The position numbers and the translations under genes are program-made. A stretch of 7,227 nt of DNA, taken from NCBI GenBank assembly GCA_002825515.1, contig PJET01000205.1:1-7227 (forward strand), read 5' to 3'. Positions 1 to 6,500 of the stretch are shown here, one piece after another (position 1 is the stretch's first letter; each line of letters starts with the position of its first letter). The notes beneath the pieces were generated by a model. The model ran no database searches, had not been told where the DNA came from, and worked only from the letters and a program-made list of their open reading frames with translations. Source of the stretch: Candidatus Thorarchaeota archaeon MP11T_1. GTDB lineage: Archaea > Asgardarchaeota > Thorarchaeia > Thorarchaeales > Thorarchaeaceae.

Positions 1-485
1 TAGAAATACTGAGCAACCTCTGACATCTCTCCTTCTTTTCTTCCCATTATTGTCAACGCTCGTGTTGCTCTTGCAATAGTAGTAACTTTAGCAATCCTCA
101 CAACTCTTGACCAGTATTCTATAGAGTCCATAGCATCAGATGCAAAGAGATACTCAACCTTATCACTCGGGACTCCGGCCGCTTTCCAAACCTCAATGAA
201 GTATTTTCCAGTTGCCTTTATCTTCTCAAGATCGCCACCCATTTTATTGTTAATCCATGCAAACCAATCTGCGAGCCAAATCTTGAATCTGATGCCAGCT
301 TTAACCAAATCCTTTAGGAGAAGTGGTCGAAAAACCCCAAATGGCAGATGAGCTAACCCTGAAGGCTCAAATCCATCATATGCTATGGGGTTTGGCTTTT
401 CTTCTATAAGCTGTCTTAACTCTGGTTTAGTGACTACTTCTTCTCCAACTCCAGTTATTAACCGGATTTTTTCATCGAGGTCCAT
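1..485 (-). CDS. tyrS: Tyrosyl-tRNA synthetase, N-terminal part (cut by the left window edge)
   Basis: This cytoplasmic class I aminoacyl-tRNA synthetase activates tyrosine with ATP and charges tRNA-Tyr. The visible 161 residues begin MDLDEKIRLITGVGEEV and hold the start of the Rossmann catalytic domain. YDGFEPSG (residues 36-43) is the tyrosine/ATP-site loop of archaeal-type enzymes. HLPFG (46-50) stands where the HIGH signature belongs. ADWFAWINNKMGGDL (72-86), EYW (123-125) and IMGR (146-149) follow the pattern I recall for Pyrococcus and plant enzymes rather than the short methanogen/haloarchaeal form. The KMSKS loop and anticodon-binding domain lie outside the window; family members are usually about 350-400 residues. 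The ATG at 485 is the only ATG, GTG or TTG in this frame after the upstream stop at 603-605, and it gives the expected family N-terminus. No Shine-Dalgarno sequence lies close before it. The gene starts 100 bases after the upstream surface-protein gene ends and has its own TATA-like element. The family call is firm. Confidence 0.95.
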   Translation of the reverse strand, partial: MDLDEKIRLITGVGEEVVTKPELRQLIEEKPNPIAYDGFEPSGLAHLPFGVFRPLLLKDLVKAGIRFKIWLADWFAWINNKMGGDLEKIKATGKYFIEVWKAAGVPSDKVEYLFASDAMDSIEYWSRVVRIAKVTTIARATRALTIMGRKEGEMSEVAQYF

Positions 486-535
486 AGCATCGCGAAGAAC
501 ATCATAATCACTTAACTGTTCTCCAAGACGACTCT

Positions 536-549
536 GATATAATTTGAAA
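536..549 (-). promoter_or_regulatory. Putative archaeal BRE/TATA promoter of the tyrosyl-tRNA synthetase gene
   Basis: Read on the minus strand, the sequence is TTTCAAATTATATC. The AT-rich core AAATTATAT (537-545) resembles an archaeal TATA box, and the bases just before it could serve as a purine-poor BRE. With the usual spacing of about 25 bases from TATA box to start site, transcription would begin near 512-518. That leaves a leader of roughly 30 bases before the ATG at 485. The position in the only intergenic gap supports the call; the match is by eye and no start site is known. Confidence 0.4.
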
Positions 550-573
550 CCAGCTGATGAGTACCAGCTGGTT
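548..573. repeat. Perfect 9-bp inverted repeat in the intergenic gap
   Basis: The arms AACCAGCTG (548-556) and CAGCTGGTT (565-573) are exact reverse complements separated by 8 bases. Each arm contains the self-complementary hexamer CAGCTG. The repeat begins 12 bases after the stop codon of the surface-protein gene. Its synthetase-side arm touches the upstream edge of the TATA-like element. It could be a regulator-binding site for the synthetase gene or an RNA hairpin at the end of the upstream transcript. No run of T follows it on the minus strand, so a hairpin-plus-U-tract terminator is not supported. Confidence 0.5.
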
Positions 574-585
574 GCCTTTCTAATA

Positions 586-3500
586 CTAATCCAAATCGAT
601 ACCTAGACTACTGAGAAGTGCATCTAGGTCAGCCTTTGAAAGACTCTTCGCCTCTTGGACTATAACGTCTATTTCCTCTGCAGCCATTCCTTTCTTGATG
701 AGTTTCTGACGCAAATCCTCAAGCTCTTCAGGTCTCTGTTCAAGAGGAATCTCTTCTAGCGCAGGCTCTTCTGTTGGAGGTTTCGCCAATACATCAGCAC
801 GACGAGCTTTCTCTTGGTCAATGACTTCTTTCAGGAAGCCTGGACGCTCACTGGCCTTCATTCTCGCAAGATCTGCTCTAAATGCATCGATTTCAGCCGC
901 ACCAAGTCCAGTGATGGCAGCTAATTCCTCGAGCAGTTGATTAACTTCCGGAACAGTTGTTACAATTGGATACTCTGCAACCTCATCAGAATCTTTGTAG
1001 ATTTTCAACGAGTCTGCATCTTCGTTCACAATTTCCATTGCCATGTCTCGTCTACCTGGAGCACGCGCAGCTCTTGGAATACGACCTCTTGCCAGAGCCC
1101 GAATCATTCTGTTTAATTCTCGGACTTGTTTAGGTACGCTCCACACTCGCACATAAACCACAATGAGAAGGGCAATCAAGATCAAAGCTGATCCACCGCC
1201 GATCGCCAATGCTTGCTCGAATTGTTGTTGAGGAGATATGTCAGATTTTATAGTGACGACTAATTGTCGTGATTCATAGTCATCCTTCTGGAACATGATT
1301 GTGATAGCGAAAGTTCTACTCCCTTCTACTCTAAAGAACAACGTGTAAGTACCATCTACTTCTATTGTAGAAGTCTCGAGATATGTGATATTGGTTTCAC
1401 TGTGTTCTACAGTAATGTTAGCATCAGATATACCAACTAGATGGTCTTGGTCGTAGTATGTTATTGTAACATTGAAGGTTCTACTTGGAGATGTAAATAC
1501 TTCGTCAGAATCGTATACCAAAGAGGTGTGAATTTGTCTAATTGTTACTTCAAGATATATTGGAGCAATAGAGTACTTCGTGGTTTCAAACGCAATATCA
1601 AAACTGTATGTTCCATATGGGAGGTCTCCTGCTAGATTCAATGAGTAGGACCCATTGCCAAGGAGTTCGAGCTCAATATTAGCAAGCTGAGTAGAATATG
1701 CAATCCCAATGATATCAGTGATTGATGAGTTATCAATGAGACTTATGACATTGTAGATAATGCTAGTTGGCTCATTAATCGGTGCTGAATAGAAAATCGG
1801 ACCTCTTATCTCTGCAGGAGTTGCATATATTTCGATTTTGGCAGTGACAGTCCTAGAGGTGTAATTTGTAAGATCAAATCGAACAACAAGATCATATAGT
1901 CCAGGATTTTCCACGTTAATTAGCACGACTACTTCATAAGATCCATTTGGATGAGGAGTGACTAAAGCATCTCCACCTTCCCAGCTAGCTAATACATTGG
2001 CTCCAAGAATAAGTGAATTATGCTGAGTGTCATTGTAATAGAATCTGTATGATAGTGTGTCTCCCCAATATCCACTCTGAAGAATCGGCGTAGCGAATGC
2101 TTGGGTTGGAATTGGTAGAATAGTTATGACAATAGATTTGATAGCTGTTGCATATCCTGCCTTACTAGCCACCATTCGCAGGTAAATGGACTGAGAGCCC
2201 AATGAACTGACATCAATTGAAACGCTATATGATCCATTTAGCTCATCGGTGAAGACTCCGCTAAGACTTCCAAGCGTGTATGATACTATTGCCCCAGCAA
2301 CTAGAGCACTATGATACGTATCATTATAGACAGCTAAGAGCGATAATGTATCACCAAAGAAAACATACCTAATTGTTGTTCCATCAGCCAGAGCAATTGT
2401 AGTGGGAATTGGTATCACATTAATATCAATATCAGTTTCAATAAATTGTAGATTTGTTGTTACGGCTCTTATAGTAATCGGGTAATGCCCTATAGCAAAA
2501 CCAGTAACATTTACAGATCCGGCATACCATCCTGGAACGCCAGTGGGTGTCATAGCAGAAACTGTTCCATTCCATTCAAGAGTGACACTTGCTCCTGTGA
2601 CTGGAGAATTTGTGATTGTATTGTTCAGATATACTTCAAAATCGATTTCTGTGTCAATCACAGCACTGTAAGTTGATTGGAATGGTATAATTTGACCAGG
2701 AGCTTTCGATACAACTAATGAGAAAGATTTCTGTCTTGTCTGATAGAATTCTCGTGATGCAGTGATTTGTGGATTATAAATACCAAAATCTGAATCAGAA
2801 GAGTCAAGCATGAGATAATAGAATCCAGTACCGACATCAACAAATGTGTAGATTTCACCATCCCATAGAAGACTTGCATTGAACCCTTCTACATAGGTCA
2901 TGTAAAATGGTTCTTGAATCCAGAAGCTGATATTTACAACCTCACCCCAATCTGCGTAATAGGTTGTTCGAGTAAGAACAATCTGAACAATTTGCGCACC
3001 AGGCTGGACAGTAACTTGAGCTTGTGCAGTCTGATAGAATGCTTTCGTTGCAGTTACAGTGAAAATGTATTGCTGAGCAACTAGACCAAGAGTTTCTAGA
3101 GTGATAGAGTATGTTCCTCCACCATCCTCAACCCATTGAAATGTATTTCCAGTTACATCTGTCCAATCAGAATCTATTGTTGCTCCTTCAAGGAAGGCAT
3201 CATGATCGAAATCCAACAATGTCAAAGTTACTAAGATAGGAACACCAATTGCTGTTGAACCAGCTGGTGGAGCCTCAGCTATCAGTGAAGTCTGCACTGA
3301 TCTTATTTGAGCTCGAATATTTAATGCATCTCTATCTGAGTAGTATGGAACACCAGTCCATGTGAATGAGATGTTGAAATAGACCGTTCCTGTTGCACCG
3401 AATACAGTCGTATTCACAACCAGTTGATATACACCATTGCCAAACCTTATGACTTGGTATGCTGGATATGACCAATTGTTAGTCGATAAGGCAACTGTTG

Positions 3501-6500
3501 CGTCATCTATTCCAATCCCAGTAAGATAGTCCTTGTATTCTAGGTTTATTGTAATATTATCAAAGTAAGGAGTTTCCTCAACAAGCGGGAATAGAATAAC
3601 TGTTGGACGATTTGTGGTAGTTGCTTGAGTTGATGTGTTTCTATCCGCATAGAATGGCGATCCTAAATTCCAATCAATAGATACCTGTAGAATATGACTT
3701 GACACAAGATCAAGTGGGTCAAGTACTGTTGAGTTGAAGCTTATTCGATAATACGTGCCAAGATTTACCAGAGCATATTCACTCGAGGTTATGAGAGTTA
3801 ATGAAACTCCATGGCGCAAAGTGATCTGATTCTTGTTAATAGTTATGAAGGACTTGTCTAGGAAGTCCTCAAAGACAAAACTGAAGGTAATATTCTCGAG
3901 AAACGGAGTATTACCTGGAGTCTTAATGATTCGAATTTGAGTTGGACGCTCAATAACAACTGCGGATAGGGTTCTCTGAGAAGATCGATAATATGGGGCG
4001 CCTGAATAGGATACTGTCACGTTGAGTTCATAGGTAGCTGGTGGACCTAATGAAGTAGTTGCAATTTCGATTAGATATTCGCCAAGACCATTGTCAGTAA
4101 CCCAATAATCAACTCCATATACTAAGGTTAGTGGGTCACTGGTAACTTGTACTGTTGCTCCAGTGATTCCAGAACCAGTAGAATCATCACTATAGGTGAT
4201 GACAAATGAGAGGTCTGTTTGATATGGAGCATTATCTGGACTTTCATATCCCATTTGAGTCGACCTTTCGAGGACAGTGATAGCAAAGTACTCAAACGCA
4301 TCGCTCACGAAGTTGACTCCAGTGTATATGATGCTTGCATTGATGTAGTAAAGTCCAGGAGCTCCAAGTATAGAGGAATTAAGAACAACAATGTAGTGTC
4401 CAGCAACACCTGGAGTTATTGTATAGTAAGAATCGTCGACATCCAACGTAAGGGTGCCAGTCATTCCAGCCGTGGTTCCAGATATCAGGTCAATATAGAC
4501 AAATTCGATGGTGACATTGTTTCCCCACTGACCAGGAGTGAATGGTAAATGAGTCAACTGAGAGCTTCTCAACAAGACGATTACAACAAATTGCTGATTA
4601 GGTATATCAGCATAGAAGGGTGTACCTGTCCAAGTTAGATTGAGATGCAATATTATTTGACCTACTCCACCAAGAGAGGAGGTATCAATAATAATCGTAA
4701 ACTCTTTTGAAACCGTATTGTAAGAATATGACCAATTAATGCCTCCTTCATTAATGTCAACACTTAATGATGGCGAATCCGCTATTTTCTCTGTTCGAAT
4801 AGAATCTACATAGGAAAAGACCAAGTTAGCCTCCTCACCATAAGCTGTTGGAGGAACTTGAGTATAGTCAACATAAGTAGGACGTTCAAGAACTATTAGG
4901 AATACATTGATTGTTTGATTCTCATACAGTGGTAGCGCGCCACTCTTCCAGAGAAAACCAATTTCAACCTCAAATACACCAACGCCTTCAAGACTTGTAC
5001 TATTCAGATGGAACATATAGTATACAGTTGGACCATCCATTATTATCTCGAGGAAGAAATCAGCTCCAGTGACTGGATTGATACCAATCGGTGTGTATGA
5101 AATTGATACAGCACCAGAAACATTGGATATGTATGTTGAATTAACAACATCATAAAATACTGCAGAGAAAGTGAAATTATCCAAATAGTATGTAGCAACT
5201 GGTGCCGTTTCTAGGTATAAATCAGTTTGAGTACCAATTAATCTAAAGGATGGATTCAATGATTTGGATTGCAATTTTTGAACAGAACCGGTCCAACTAA
5301 TCTGGATTTGAAAGCTTTTCCAGCCAATAGTCGACCATTGTCCCGTTGGCACAGTAATGTTGTAATGCCCTGATCCTAAATCAACAACATTGTAGCTTAG
5401 GACAGGAATTTCGGGGGTCGTCACTGAGATGTGAACATAGCCTGAGCCATTATCAATCCCAATGCCTAAATCAGTATCAAGATAGTAGACAAGTATGTAG
5501 GCGTCAACTCCATAGGATGTCTGAGAAATAGGCTCATCCAGGGTAAATAGAGTCGTATGGGATCTGACAATCACTTGAATAGAGATAGTGTGATTTTGCA
5601 TCATTGAGCCAGAGAAACTCACTGTGACGGTAGTTGCTCCGAGTGGTGTGACATCAGTTGTATAGATTGTCAAACTGTATTTCCCAGGTGTGGTTTCAAT
5701 TATACTGTATGACCCAGTCCAATCACAGAGGATTGAGTCATTTAGTCCAGTCAATGGAGTGTTATGATCTGCATCGGTCCAAGTAAATGTCAGTGAGCGC
5801 GCTTCTCCAACCGGTATGTTCACAACATTTTGTAGATAGGTTACCTTTGTGTAAAGTTCACGGACTTCAACGTAGAGCAAGTATCTCTGAGGTAGGATGA
5901 ATGGTGCGGTACCTGTAACCTCAACAATATATTCTCCCATGTCAATAGATGTCGTATTTAGCCAGAATAGGTAACTTCCAGGAGACCCAGCTACAGGTGT
6001 AACGCTATAGTAGCTGGACCAGTTGCAATCGACGCTGCCAGTATCTATGGGACTTCCAAGATAGTCTTCAAATCCTATTCTGAACGAGCCATTATATCCT
6101 GACGGAATTGACAGCCCTGGAGAATCTGGAGCCTCAAGAACAAGAGCTCCATCAAAATTGAGGTTTATAGTAAGTACTTCTTGTACAGTATCGAAATGAG
6201 GATGTGTCCATTCAATATTCAGTATGTATTGACCTTTCTGAGGTAAATCACCAGTGTCAAGTGTAATGAGATATTCACCATTCCCAGCTTCTCCAAAATA
6301 TTTTGTGCCAGTAGTCCAGTTATAGCTCATCTGTCCATCAGATACCGTTACTCCGGAAATATCAGAATCATTGATGCGTATTCTCACTAGGAAAAGATCA
6401 GGATAGGTTACATTTGTAATCCATGTTGAAATTGCATCAGTTGGGTTCAATAACGTAGATGTTGATGCGTGAATAATATTGAATGTTCGATGGAAGAAGC

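Noticed and set aside
548..573. A bacterial-style intrinsic terminator for the surface-protein gene
   Set aside because: The hairpin is followed by TCAAATTATA on the minus strand with no T-run, so the standard signal is missing; kept only as an inverted repeat.
486..602. An N-terminal extension of tyrosyl-tRNA synthetase upstream of the ATG at 485
   Set aside because: The frame is open up to the stop at 603-605 but holds no ATG, GTG or TTG, and the ATG at 485 gives the usual archaeal N-terminus.
1441..2676. Two short plus-strand reading frames (1441-1635 and 2485-2676)
   Set aside because: Both are antisense to clear repeat-coding sequence and have no recognisable protein features.
4219..4548. 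A 109-codon plus-strand reading frame opposite the repeat array
   Set aside because: It lies wholly antisense to the repeat gene, its translation is rich in Ser, Arg and Ile with no domain pattern, and the minus-strand frame explains the sequence.
1246..6471. CRISPR or DNA-level tandem repeat array
   Set aside because: The periodicity is about 300 bases, is seen in the protein and not as exact DNA repeats, and runs in one open frame.
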